From: Actinomadura viridilutea
Lineage (GTDB): Bacteria; Actinomycetota; Actinomycetes; Streptosporangiales; Streptosporangiaceae
Assembly: GCA_003001795.1 (NCBI GenBank)
Contig: PVNI01000001.1
Location: 248,001-312,000, forward strand
DNA: 64,000 nucleotides
Reading direction: 5' to 3'
The position numbers and the translations under genes were made by a program. Below the pieces are notes generated by a model. It did not search any database. It was not told the DNA's origin and saw only the letters and a program-made list of their open reading frames with translations. This document shows, piece after piece, positions 46,515 to 55,069 of the stretch (its first letter is position 1; every line of letters begins with the position of its first letter).

Positions 46515-47743
46515 CCGGCCGAGCCGAACCGATCCGCGTTCTCCACGTGTCGCAGCCCACGCACGGCGGTGTCGCCGGCTACATCGCCCAGGCGACCCAA
46601 GACCAGCTTCAGCGCGGCTGGGAAGTGGCGGTGGCATGCCCCGCAGAGGGCTCCCTGGCGGGGCGGCTGCACGCCCAGGGAGTGCCGCACATCGCCTGGG
46701 CCGCGGGACGCTCGCCGGGGCCGGGGACACTGGCGGAGTGCAGACGGCTGCACCGCATCATCCGGCGCTACCGCCCGCACATTGTCCACCTGCACTCGTC
46801 CAAGGCCGGCCTGGCGGGCCGCCTGCGCCCCCGCCCCGACATACCGGTGATGTTCCAGCCGCATGGATGGTCCTGGCTCGCGACGCGCGGCGCGCAGCGC
46901 ACGGCGGGAATCGCCTGGGAACGCTTCGCGGCACGCCGCGCCCACGCGGTCATCTGCGTGGGGCAAGGCGAACTCCACCAAGGGCAGACGGCCGGAGTCG
47001 ACGCCCTCTACACGGTCGTGCGCAACGGCGTGGACCTGCAACGGTTCACGCGGACCGACGCGTCCGAACGGCTCGCCGCGCGCAAGCTGCTGGACGTACC
47101 GTCCGACGCGCCCCTGGCGGTGTGCCTGGGCCGCGTCACACGCCAGAAGGGCCAGGACGTCCTCATCGCCGCGTGGCCGCGCGTCAGGGCGCGCTGCCCC
47201 GACGCCCGACTGGTGCTGGTCGGCGACGGCGACATGCTGCCCCGGCTCCGCGGGTACGCCACCGACGGCATACGGTTCGTCCCCGCGGTGGAGGACCCCC
47301 GCCCCTGGCTCGCCGCCTCGGACGTGGTGGTCATGCCGTCCCGCTGGGAAGGGCTGCCGCTGGTCGCCCTGGAGGCCCTCGCCATGGGCCGCCCCCTGGT
47401 CGGCACCGCCATCCCAGGACTCATCGAGGTCGTCACCCCGCGCGTGGGCGCGCTCGTCCCCGCCGAAGACCCCTCGGCGCTCGCCGCCGAGGTGGCCCGC
47501 AGACTGCTCGTCCGGGAACTCGCCGAAGCCGAGGGCCAGGCGGCGGCCCGCCGCGCCCTCGAGTTCGACGCCACACGCACCTTCGCCCGTCTGGCCGCCA
47601 TCACGTACGGCCTCGCCACCGCCGCGTACCCGGTGGCGACCGCGCGAAGGACCGCCCGCCTGTCGGAGCGGGCGCCCGGCGCCGACCCCGCTATCGCCGC
47701 GGCGGGGCCGGCGCCGGGCATGGACGCGGACCCCGGGCCTTAG
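46511..47743 (+). CDS. GT4-family glycosyltransferase
   Basis: The 410-residue GT-B enzyme has HVSQPTHGGVAGYI (12-25), VHLHSSKAGLAGR, VVRNGVDLQRF, LGRVTRQKGQDVL and the acidic WEGLPLVALEALAMG (E-x7-E). It resembles the glycosyltransferase of the first EPS operon and is the last forward gene of the core block. The start is GTG 46511 with a 4-base overlap to the Wzz-like gene. Its stop codon overlaps the stop codon of the opposing GH26-like gene, so no terminator fits between them. Confidence 0.92.
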   Translation: MTGRAEPIRVLHVSQPTHGGVAGYIAQATQDQLQRGWEVAVACPAEGSLAGRLHAQGVPHIAWAAGRSPGPGTLAECRRLHRIIRRYRPHIVHLHSSKAGLAGRLRPRPDIPVMFQPHGWSWLATRGAQRTAGIAWERFAARRAHAVICVGQGELHQGQTAGVDALYTVVRNGVDLQRFTRTDASERLAARKLLDVPSDAPLAVCLGRVTRQKGQDVLIAAWPRVRARCPDARLVLVGDGDMLPRLRGYATDGIRFVPAVEDPRPWLAASDVVVMPSRWEGLPLVALEALAMGRPLVGTAIPGLIEVVTPRVGALVPAEDPSALAAEVARRLLVRELAEAEGQAAARRALEFDATRTFARLAAITYGLATAAYPVATARRTARLSERAPGADPAIAAAGPAPGMDADPGP

Positions 47744-48954
47744 CGGATGCCGGACTCAGTCGGCGAGACGGTCGGCGAGACGGTCGGCACGGTCGGCGAC
47801 GCGGCGGAGCCGCGCGGACCCGAGGACGGGCCGGAAGGGCCGCCGAGGGAAGGAACGGGCGGCATGCCGGGCGAAGGGAGGGGCGGCTTGCCGAACAGCA
47901 GCCGGTACATCGCCGAGGACCGGGGATTGTCGGCGCACCGCCACACCCCGTGCGGGCAGTAGTCGGAAATGGTCTGGTAGACCACGTTATGGGAAGCGAA
48001 CCATCGGTGCATTCCTTGGATGTATTCGGGGTTGTCGGAATTGCGGAACAGGCCCCACTCCGGAAAGGAGATCGGCTTGCCGTGCGCGCGGGCGAAGTCG
48101 GCGTGGGCCCGCAGTCCGTAGGGTTCCGTGACGAAGTCGGCGAAGGTCATCCCGGTCGGCTGGTCGTAGGAGTCCATGCCGATGATGTCGACCACGTCGT
48201 CGCCCGGATAGCAGTCGGTCCAGGGAATCGCGTCCCGTCCCCTGCTGGGCGTGAAGTCGAACCGGAAACGCGCCCCGTCCACCGACCGCATCGTCGCCAC
48301 GATGCGCCGCCAGTAGATCTTCCACATGGCCGGGTTCGGCGCGCAGCGGCCGGTGTAGGTGATGCCGTTCATCTCCCAGCCGAGGACGATGATCGCGTCT
48401 CCGGCGCCCGCGGCGACGAGCCGCTCGGCGAGCCGGGAGAAGTGCACGTCGTAGGAACCGGACGCGGCGCCGCGCAGCAGCGCGGACACCACCACGTCCG
48501 GCATCCACACCTCGTTCGGCGCCAGCATGGGCACGTTGATCACCAGCATCCGCCGCGGGTCGGCGGCGCGCCATTTCCCCCAGGCTTTGATGAGATCGGC
48601 CGGTCCTTCGATGCCTCGCCACGTCTCCCCGGGCAGATACGTGTGGCCCACGGTGACCGGAGTGCCGAGCCATTTCTCGAAACCCTCCAGCCGCTCCACC
48701 GCCTCCGGTCCCGAGCCGACGAACGCGCCCAGCGGGACGGGCGGGCGGGGCAGCTCGGTCGGCGGCAGCGTGCCGGTGGCGCCGGTGCGGACTGCGGACG
48801 CGTGCCTGTGGTAGCGGATCGCGGTCGTCGACGCCGCCCAGACCACGGCGGCCGTCGCCGCGGCGAGCGCCGCGCAGCCGAGTTTCGGCAGAACGTACCG
48901 CGCGCGGGTCCGCGGGAAAGAGCCGTCGTCACGGCCGGCTGTACCGAAAGTCAT
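47740..48954 (-). CDS. membrane-anchored GH26-like endo-hydrolase
   Basis: The 404-residue protein has a cytoplasmic head, one TM anchor (about 22-45), then a TIM-barrel domain outside the cell. The acid/base candidate is E194 in LGWEMNG and the nucleophile candidate E299 in ISFPEWGLF, the spacing and context expected for GH26/clan GH-A enzymes. A Pro/Ser/Thr-rich tail follows residue 375. It lies inside the second EPS locus on the opposite strand, so it probably cuts the EPS, either to set its length or to let cells detach. ATG 48954; no clear RBS is seen. Confidence 0.8.
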   Translation of the reverse strand: MTFGTAGRDDGSFPRTRARYVLPKLGCAALAAATAAVVWAASTTAIRYHRHASAVRTGATGTLPPTELPRPPVPLGAFVGSGPEAVERLEGFEKWLGTPVTVGHTYLPGETWRGIEGPADLIKAWGKWRAADPRRMLVINVPMLAPNEVWMPDVVVSALLRGAASGSYDVHFSRLAERLVAAGAGDAIIVLGWEMNGITYTGRCAPNPAMWKIYWRRIVATMRSVDGARFRFDFTPSRGRDAIPWTDCYPGDDVVDIIGMDSYDQPTGMTFADFVTEPYGLRAHADFARAHGKPISFPEWGLFRNSDNPEYIQGMHRWFASHNVVYQTISDYCPHGVWRCADNPRSSAMYRLLFGKPPLPSPGMPPVPSLGGPSGPSSGPRGSAASPTVPTVSPTVSPTESGIR

Positions 48955-49085
48955 AACTGATCTATGCCCTAGGCGTCGACGGCGCGAAACAACACGACGC
49001 CGATTCCCTGTCCGTCCAGCATTTTGGGAGTGAATGTGCGGCCGAATGTGAAGTGTCCGGCAATTGTCCGTTCGGGGTGGTGGCG

Positions 49086-50387
49086 ATGAGGGGCCGCGAC
49101 CCGGTCGGCGGGGAATTCGACGCCGACCTCCCGGTTCTGGTGCTGCGGACCGATCGGAACATGTTCCACCACGGCACCCTGGGGGTGATCCGCTCGCTCG
49201 GCCGCGCCGGCGTGCCGGTGCACGCGGTCCTGGAGGGGCCCGGCGCTCCCGCCGCCGCATCCCGCTATCTGCGGGAACGGCATCCCTGGGGGCCGCCCGC
49301 CCCCGACGGCGCCCCGGCCGCGCTGGTCGCGCATCTGGAACGCATCGCCCGGCGGATCGGCCGCCGCGCCCTGCTCGTGCCCATGGACGACGGCGGCGCG
49401 ATCTTCATCGCCGAGAACTCCGTCGCGCTCTCCGAGCACTTCGTGTTCCCGCGCCAGGAGCCCGCGCTGCCCCGGTCGCTGGCGGACAAGTCCACCCTCG
49501 CGGACAAATGCGCCGAGGCCGGCGTCGTCTGCCCCGACAGCCGGCTGCCGCTGTCCGCGCACGACGTGGACGAAGCGCTCAAACAATGGGGGCTGCCGAT
49601 CATCGCGAAATGGGCGCGCCCCTGGCGGCTTCGGCCGGGCCGGCGCAGCACGTCCGTGGTGAACACGCGGGAGCAGGCCCACGAGCTCATGTCCATGGCC
49701 GCGGACCCGTCCGGCGCCGGACCGCTCATCCTGCAGCAGCGGATCGCCTCCCCGCGAGCCGTCGACTGGTTCTTCCACGGGTACTTCGACGACGCGTCGC
49801 GATGCCTGTTCGCCGGCACCGGACGCAAGAAGCTGGCCTGCCCGCCCCAGTCGGGACACACCGTCCTGGGGGAATGGACGCCCAATCCCGAACTGGAGGA
49901 GATCGGCCGCACCCTCGGGCGCGTCCTCGGCTACCGCGGCGTGGTCGACCTCGACTTCCGGCTGCTGCCCGAGACCGGCACCTATTTCCTGCTCGACTTC
50001 AACCCGCGGCTCGGCGCGCAGTTCCGGCTGTTCACCGACCGGCGCGGACTCGACCTGGCGCGCGTCATGCACCTGGACCTGTCCGGACGGCCCGTTCCGT
50101 ACGTCCGGCCCGACTACGGACGCACCATGGTCGTCGAGAACCACTATCTGCGCCCGTCGGTGCTGCGCTCCTTCAAAGGCGCGTCCAGAGCACACGAATT
50201 GCGCAAGGCCGACGAGTACGCGTGGCTGTGCCGAGACGATCCCGCACCATTCCTCGTTATGGGTGCGCAAAGTGTCGTACGCGCGGCGGAAAAGCTGCGC
50301 ACTTCGCGGATCGCCCGTTCCCGCCGGGGTAAGAGCAAGGCACCCGAGAAGCGGCGGTGCCCGGCATCCGACCCTCCGGGCGACTGA
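49086..50387 (+). CDS. ATP-grasp family ligase (carboxylate-amine-ligase-like)
   Basis: The 433-residue cytosolic protein has an N-terminal Rossmann-like domain (PVLVLRTDRNMFHHGTLGVIRSLGRAGV, given here only as VLVLRTDRNMF). The ATP-grasp domain includes LADKSTLADKCAEAG, PIIAKWARPW and the metal-binding FLLDFNPRLGAQF (D...N-P-R). Such enzymes couple a carboxylate to an amine or thiol through an acyl phosphate. ATG 49086 follows GGGGTGG; GTG 49053 is an alternative start. The gene is followed after 30 bp by a FAD oxidoreductase, and both close the EPS locus, suggesting a decoration step (inference). Confidence 0.82.
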   Translation: MRGRDPVGGEFDADLPVLVLRTDRNMFHHGTLGVIRSLGRAGVPVHAVLEGPGAPAAASRYLRERHPWGPPAPDGAPAALVAHLERIARRIGRRALLVPMDDGGAIFIAENSVALSEHFVFPRQEPALPRSLADKSTLADKCAEAGVVCPDSRLPLSAHDVDEALKQWGLPIIAKWARPWRLRPGRRSTSVVNTREQAHELMSMAADPSGAGPLILQQRIASPRAVDWFFHGYFDDASRCLFAGTGRKKLACPPQSGHTVLGEWTPNPELEEIGRTLGRVLGYRGVVDLDFRLLPETGTYFLLDFNPRLGAQFRLFTDRRGLDLARVMHLDLSGRPVPYVRPDYGRTMVVENHYLRPSVLRSFKGASRAHELRKADEYAWLCRDDPAPFLVMGAQSVVRAAEKLRTSRIARSRRGKSKAPEKRRCPASDPPGD

Positions 50388-50417
50388 GAAGACGACATCG
50401 GAAATAGAGGGAAATCA

Positions 50418-51674
50418 ATGGACGACTCGGTCATTGACGTGCTCGTCGTCGGGGCGGGCCCCTATGGCCTCTCCGTGGGCGCCTACGCGCGTCAAGCGGG
50501 CCTGCAGGTGCGGGTCATCGGCATTCCCATGCAGTTCTGGCGCGAGAACATGCCGGCCGGAATGTTTCTGAAGTCCGAACCGTTCGCCTCCAGCCTGGGA
50601 AGTCCGGTCCCCGGCCTCGGCTTCCGCGAGTACAGCGGCGGATGGCCGGACGGGCTGCCCATTCCTGTCGACACCTTCGTCTCCTACGGCCTGTGGTTCA
50701 CCGAGCACGCCGTTCCCGAACCGGAGCCGTCCCGAGTGCTGCGCGTCGAGCACACGCCGGGCCCCCGCTACCGGGTGATGCTGTCCACCGGCGAGGAGGT
50801 CAGAGCCCGGTCCGTGGTGGTGAGCGTGGGGGTCGGCCCGTTCTGCCACGTCCCGGCGGAGCTGGCGGCCCTGCCTCCGTCACTGGTGTCGCACAGCATG
50901 GACCACCGGGAGTTCGACCGGTTCAGCGGCAAGGAGGTCGTCGTCGTGGGCGCCGGGCAGTCCGCCCTGGAGACCGCCGTGCTTCTCGCCGACTGCGGCG
51001 CCCGGCCCGTCCTGCTCGCCCGCACTCCGAAGCTGTCCTGGAACGACCTGCCGGTGAAGGGCGCCGAACGTCTCACCTCCGTAGTGCGCGGACCCCGGCA
51101 CGGCCTGGGCCGCGGGTGGCGCAGCTGGGTGCTGTCGGAACGCCCGCAGGTCGTCCGCTACCTGCCGGTCCGCACCCGGCAGCGGCTCGTGGAGAACACG
51201 CTCGGCCCGGCCGGCGCCTGGTGGCTTCGCGACCGCCTGGACGGACGGGTGACGCGGCTGCTGGGGCGGCGCGTGGTGGACGCGGCAAGGCTGGACGACG
51301 GGCGGGTGCGGATCGTCACCGAGGACCGCCACGGCGACCGCACCGAGGTGCGCGCCGACCACGTCATCGCGGCGACCGGCTACGTCCCCGACGTGAACCG
51401 CATCGCTCTCCTCGACCCGGACCTGCGGCGGCGCCTGCGCCGCACCGGGCTGTCGCCGACGCTCGACGCCCACTTCCAGTCGTCGCTGCCCGGCCTGTAC
51501 TTCGCCGGGCTCACCGCGGCGGCGACGTTCGGCCCGGTCATGCGGTTCGTCTACGGCGCCGACTTCGCGGCCCGCCGCATCGTCGGCCACCTCACCGCGA
51601 CGATGCACGCCGGGTCTCCTTCCGGTGACACGATGACACCGGTCGGTGAAACCGCGATGGAGGTGCATCGGTAA
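50418..51674 (+). CDS. FAD/NAD(P)-dependent oxidoreductase, N-hydroxylating-monooxygenase-like
   Basis: The 418-residue flavoprotein has the FAD-binding GAGPYGLSVGAYAR (12-25), an FWRENMPAGMFLKSEP segment (about 41-56) typical of lysine/ornithine N-hydroxylase relatives, a second dinucleotide motif GAGQSALETAVLL (about 177-189) and the C-terminal ATGYVPD (about 326-332). It could hydroxylate an amine or act as an oxidase. The C-terminal 12 residues (TPVGETAMEVHR) are echoed by a separate small frame 190 bp downstream. ATG 50418 follows AGAGGGAAA. Confidence 0.85.
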   Translation: MDDSVIDVLVVGAGPYGLSVGAYARQAGLQVRVIGIPMQFWRENMPAGMFLKSEPFASSLGSPVPGLGFREYSGGWPDGLPIPVDTFVSYGLWFTEHAVPEPEPSRVLRVEHTPGPRYRVMLSTGEEVRARSVVVSVGVGPFCHVPAELAALPPSLVSHSMDHREFDRFSGKEVVVVGAGQSALETAVLLADCGARPVLLARTPKLSWNDLPVKGAERLTSVVRGPRHGLGRGWRSWVLSERPQVVRYLPVRTRQRLVENTLGPAGAWWLRDRLDGRVTRLLGRRVVDAARLDDGRVRIVTEDRHGDRTEVRADHVIAATGYVPDVNRIALLDPDLRRRLRRTGLSPTLDAHFQSSLPGLYFAGLTAAATFGPVMRFVYGADFAARRIVGHLTATMHAGSPSGDTMTPVGETAMEVHR

Positions 51675-51886
51675 CGCGTCGAACGTATCGCCCCTGCCTG
51701 GTGATGCCGTACCGTGCTGCCGCTCGTAGGCAGGCAGGCGTTCTGACAAGGGAGGTCCGTCTGCACGTGACTGACATCGCTTGGTCGCTGGATCTCACGA
51801 GGCTCGAGGCTGCCACCCGCTACTCGGCCACGCCGGTCAGCGAGGCCGCCGTGGAGGTGCATCGGTGACGCGCCCCTGCCTGGTGA
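51636..51886. repeat. imperfect direct repeat of the 3' end of the oxidoreductase gene
   Basis: Copy 1 is 51636-51704 and copy 2 is 51830-51886. Shared blocks include TGGAGGTGCATCGGT (15/15) and CGCCCCTGCCTGGTGA (16/16); copy 1 has a 12-bp insertion between them. The first block ends both the oxidoreductase gene and the small frame at 51767-51868 with the same peptide end, AMEVHR / AVEVHR. Confidence 0.75.
51767..51868 (+). CDS. possible 33-residue peptide or duplicated gene tail
   Basis: GTG 51767 lies 11 bases after GGAGG (51751-51755) and opens a 33-codon frame ending in TPVSEAAVEVHR. Nine of these 12 residues equal the C-terminus of the oxidoreductase directly upstream. It is either a genuine small peptide gene or the remnant of a duplicated 3' end. 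No signal peptide or RiPP leader motif can be recognised. Confidence 0.3.
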   Translation: MTDIAWSLDLTRLEAATRYSATPVSEAAVEVHR

Positions 51887-52175
51887 GTCCGCGGTGCGTT
51901 ACAGCGGACGGCTTCTCGGCCGGGCAGGGGTGCCCGACACCAGGGTCCCGGAGCGGTCACTTCCCAGCTCTCGGGCAGAGCCGCATCTTCGCCATCTGCC
52001 CGAGAGCATCCTGGGGCGCGCGCCGGAACGCCACCGAGCGGCGCGACCCTGTCACCACGGACGCACGTCGTTTCTTCCGGCTTGTACCGTGAGGGCCTCT
52101 CACGGGACGCACATTGACACGGCGTTGACACGGGACTTCGCCCGACCGGCCGCCGCTTCCGCCCTTGGCGTCGGC
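51869..52175. other. intergenic region before the TIG-protein genes
   Basis: About 300 bp at the convergent end of the EPS locus and the minus-strand TIG genes. No gene is supported and no strong hairpin is seen. Confidence 0.35.
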
Positions 52176-52943
52176 TCACACGTAGGTGAAGGTCGCCGTG
52201 GACGACCCCTCGCCGAGGACGTTGAGCACCGTGACGGCGACCGTGCCCGTACCGCCGGGAGTCCTGGCGACGATCTGCGTGTCGGAGACGACGGTGAAGA
52301 CGGCCAGGGCGCTGCCGAACAGAACGTCGGCGGCATGGGTGAACGACGAGCCGACGATGAGCACCGACTCGCCCCCCAAGGAGCTTCCCTGGGTCGGCTG
52401 CACGCTGACGACCGTCGGTATTCCCAGATAGCTGTAGAGGGTGAACGGTTCCGTCCGGCTCGTTCCGGCAGGTGTCGTGACCGTCACCTGGACGGTGCCC
52501 GTTCCGGCGGGCGCCGTCGCCGTCACCTCGTTGTCGGACACGACCGCGAACGACTGCGCGGGCGTCGTCCCGAAGTGAACGGCGGTGGTCTGGCTCAGCC
52601 CGACGCCGCGGATCGTGACGGTGTTGCCTCCCAGCTCCGGGCCCGCGTCAGGGGCGATCAAAGTGACCACGGGCTGGGGCGGCACGGCGACGTAGGTATA
52701 GGGCGCCTGGTCCGTGCTGGTGCCGAGGGGGCCGCTGACCGTCACGTTGACGGTGGCCGGCCCGGTGGCCGGCGGAGCGGCGGCGGTGATCTGGGTGTCG
52801 GAGTTGATGATGAAGGGGGCGGAGGCGGCGCCGAAGGCGACCCGCCCCACCGTGCTGAATCCGCTGCCGGTGATGACGACCAGGTTGCCCCCGCTCACCG
52901 GCCCCTGGGAGGGGTCGAGCCCGCTGACCACGGGTCGGGCCAT
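52176..52943 (-). CDS. IPT/TIG-domain protein, three Ig-like repeats, no signal peptide
   Basis: The 255-residue protein is made of three TIG (Ig-like, plexin/transcription-factor) repeats of about 84 residues. Each follows the pattern P-x-V-x-x-(L/V)-x-P-x-x-G-x-x-x-G-G-N, then ITGSGF, VxFG and FTYV-type end strands. ATG 52943 has GAGGTG upstream; nothing before it looks like a signal peptide, and none of the repeats has a TM helix. Extracellular-type Ig folds without an export signal are odd. It follows a second TIG gene after about 100 bp that contain a strong hairpin. Confidence 0.85.
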   Translation of the reverse strand: MARPVVSGLDPSQGPVSGGNLVVITGSGFSTVGRVAFGAASAPFIINSDTQITAAAPPATGPATVNVTVSGPLGTSTDQAPYTYVAVPPQPVVTLIAPDAGPELGGNTVTIRGVGLSQTTAVHFGTTPAQSFAVVSDNEVTATAPAGTGTVQVTVTTPAGTSRTEPFTLYSYLGIPTVVSVQPTQGSSLGGESVLIVGSSFTHAADVLFGSALAVFTVVSDTQIVARTPGGTGTVAVTVLNVLGEGSSTATFTYV

Positions 52944-52973
52944 GCTGCACCTCGCGTCCTGTCCGTGGAACCG

Positions 52974-53002
52974 GCGTCCCGGCCGGCGGGCGGCCGGGAC
53001 GC
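52974..53002 (-). terminator. GC hairpin between the two TIG genes
   Basis: GCGTCCCGGCC (52974-52984) is exactly complementary to GGCCGGGACGC (52992-53002) with a 7-nt loop. It lies 46 bases past the stop of the upstream (53821-53048) TIG gene. Confidence 0.75.
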
Positions 53003-53047
53003 GGCTGCGTCGGGTTCTGTGCTCGCGCACGATCCGGTGACCGTGGC

Positions 53048-53821
53048 CTACGTGTAGGTGAAGGTGGCCGGGGCGCTGGTCCCGCCGGGGGTGATGACCA
53101 CGACGTCGACCGCTCCGGTCGGCCCGGCGGGCGCGATGGCGAGGAGTTGGGTGTCGGAGACGGCGGTGAAGGCGGCCTGGACGCCGTCGAAGGTGACCTG
53201 GATGGCGTCGCTGACGAAGGCCTCGCCCTCGATTTCGACTTCGATCCCGGCGGGACCGGTGGCGGGGTCCAGCGAGTCGATCACCGGGGTGTCGTAGGCG
53301 GTCGCCGCGTTCGCCAGCGTCGCCGTGCCGCCCGCGGTCCGGACGGCCACGCTCACGGGCTGGAACCACGGGTTGGCGCCCACGGGGGTGAGGGCGTCCG
53401 GTGTCACCGTGACCGAGCCGTCGCTGTTGATCGTGGGCGTGGCGGCGGTCGGGTCGCCGTTGAAGGACACCTGGTTGGTGGTGAGCAGGCCGTTCCCGGA
53501 GATGGTGACGGACCCCGGGGTCTCGGCCGAGATCTCGGCCGGGCTGACGCCGCTGAGGACGGGGGCCGCGATGTAGTAGAAGGGCAGCGCGTTGCTGGTG
53601 CCGCTGGTGGCGGTGACGGTGACGTTCTGGATGCCGCAGCCGCCGGGGACGGTGCAGGTGACCTGGGTGCCGTCGCCGTTGACCGTGGCGGGGACCGTCC
53701 TGCTGCCGATCCTGGCGGTGGTGGCTCCCGTCAGATCGGTGCCGTTGATGAGCAGCGTCTGTCCCGCGTTCCCCTGGTTCGTCGCCTGCGGCCCGCAGGC
53801 GAGGGATGTGATGACGGCCAT
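53048..53821 (-). CDS. IPT/TIG-domain protein, three repeats, no signal peptide
   Basis: The 257-residue protein has three TIG-like repeats (about 1-83, 84-170, 171-257). The last is the most canonical: PVIDSLDPATGPAGIEVEIEGEAF, here cut to PVIDSLDPATGPAG, then VTFDG and PATFTYT. The first repeat contains the only cysteines (C9 and two in CTVPGGCG). ATG 53821 has a perfect AAGGAGAA RBS. There is no signal peptide or membrane segment. It is paralogous to the 52176-52943 gene and is transcribed first. Confidence 0.85.
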   Translation of the reverse strand: MAVITSLACGPQATNQGNAGQTLLINGTDLTGATTARIGSRTVPATVNGDGTQVTCTVPGGCGIQNVTVTATSGTSNALPFYYIAAPVLSGVSPAEISAETPGSVTISGNGLLTTNQVSFNGDPTAATPTINSDGSVTVTPDALTPVGANPWFQPVSVAVRTAGGTATLANAATAYDTPVIDSLDPATGPAGIEVEIEGEAFVSDAIQVTFDGVQAAFTAVSDTQLLAIAPAGPTGAVDVVVITPGGTSAPATFTYT

Positions 53822-55069
53822 GAGGGGTTCTCCTTTTCCGGTAGAACGGAACTGATCGAACGCGATCGAATGACGCGTCCTGGAATTGTTCGGGGCGATG
53901 CGCCGGGATCGCCGCCGCGGCGAACCCGGCGCGCGGCACTGATCGGCGGAGAATCCCGCCGGAGCGGCGGGACGCGGGGGTCGTCTGTGCCGTCCGCCGG
54001 TTGGATGAGACCGCCCCGAAGGGGCGAGAGGTGATTTGTTCACCTGCTATCGAAGAGTCTCACCTCAACTCGTATCGGACCAGTGTGCCCACGACGGCGA
54101 CATTCCCGCCGCCGAAGGCGGGCAAACTGATTCTTCTGAGATTCCGCAAATGAATCTTGAAAACCTCCGTCCGGATCGGATATTGATCGGTCGGGGTGAT
54201 CTGATCACAGCGTCGTACCTTCAGATGAAGGTCATTTCCTGATGCGGCGCCGTTCCGTCCCGCTGGTCGATTGATCTCAATTGAATGGCCCGTGCTGTCC
54301 GTTCGAGGGGGCGGTTGAACGATCTTTGTGGCGGCGCCGGCCTGTCTCAGCCCCCGGCGTCCCAAGGCGGTGCCCGGTCTGCCGGCCGCCGAGCCCCCAC
54401 GCTCGGCGATCTGCGGCCGGCACGCCTCAGCGCCGACCAAAAGCCGTCGCCGGCGGACGCGGGTGCCACCGCGCAGGTCATGCATGCCGCCCCGCGTTCA
54501 CTCCGTCCTGTCCGCGCCCATGAAGAGATCGCGCCTCAGACAGGTGCCTGGCGACCATAGGGACATTCGGGCGCCGCAAATGGTCGTCCTCGGAGGTGAC
54601 GCGACGCTGTGACGGCCGGGGCGTCCCAGACCGCCGAGCAGATCGTGCGGACTACTACGATCCCGCAGCCCTCGAGGTCTCAACCGAAAATGGACGGTTG
54701 GCGTGTCCGTGAAGCCGTCGAGCTGATAAGGGGAGCGACGAAAATTCCTGTACCGGTCATTCACCGGCAGGCTGCATGGACGCGGTCGCTCGAAAGCGGA
54801 TGTCGCCGAACAGCGCGGTCTGATCAGCGTGTGCTCTCGGGGCAGCTGCGAGGTGAATCAGCAGACAGCGGGCGGGCGCGTGATCTGTTGAAGATCGCAG
54901 TTGATGTTTATGTGGGTATGTCCTGATCGGGCGCAAATCGCGCTTCACTTCTCATGGTCGCCGCGTCCAGTGTCAAGGTAAATTCTCATCCGCTTATGGT
55001 AGATCGACTGTTCCTGAGGTCATCTGGAGAGTACAAAAGATTCGTCTCATCGCAAAGGAGGTCTCCAAG
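53822..55069. other. 1.25-kb gene-poor region between TIG genes and the propeller array
   Basis: It holds the TIG promoter side on the left, with a CGCCCC-GAA-GGGGCG hairpin (54012-54026) and a perfect AGGTGA-N5-TCACCT dyad (54029-54045) that could be an operator. A large two-tier hairpin lies at 54381-54421, and the first propeller promoter is near 54980-55005. GC falls sharply from about 54100 to 54260 and from 54640 to 55060. Several open frames exist, but none has an RBS or recognisable product. Confidence 0.5.
54980..55005 (+). promoter_or_regulatory. promoter block of propeller gene 1, shared with gene 2
   Basis: AAATT (54980-54984) - 5 nt - CCGCTTATGGTAGATC (54990-55005). The same AAATT-N5-CCGCTTnnGGTAGATC block with identical spacing precedes propeller gene 2 (57154-57179). 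GGTAGAT looks like an extended -10. The leader also shares GAGTACAAA and GATT-GTC blocks before the RBS. Confidence 0.55.

Noticed and set aside
54060..54485. 141-codon minus-strand frame in the gap before the propellers
   Set aside because: No RBS, Arg-rich chance-like composition, crosses a region of changing GC; possible relic only.
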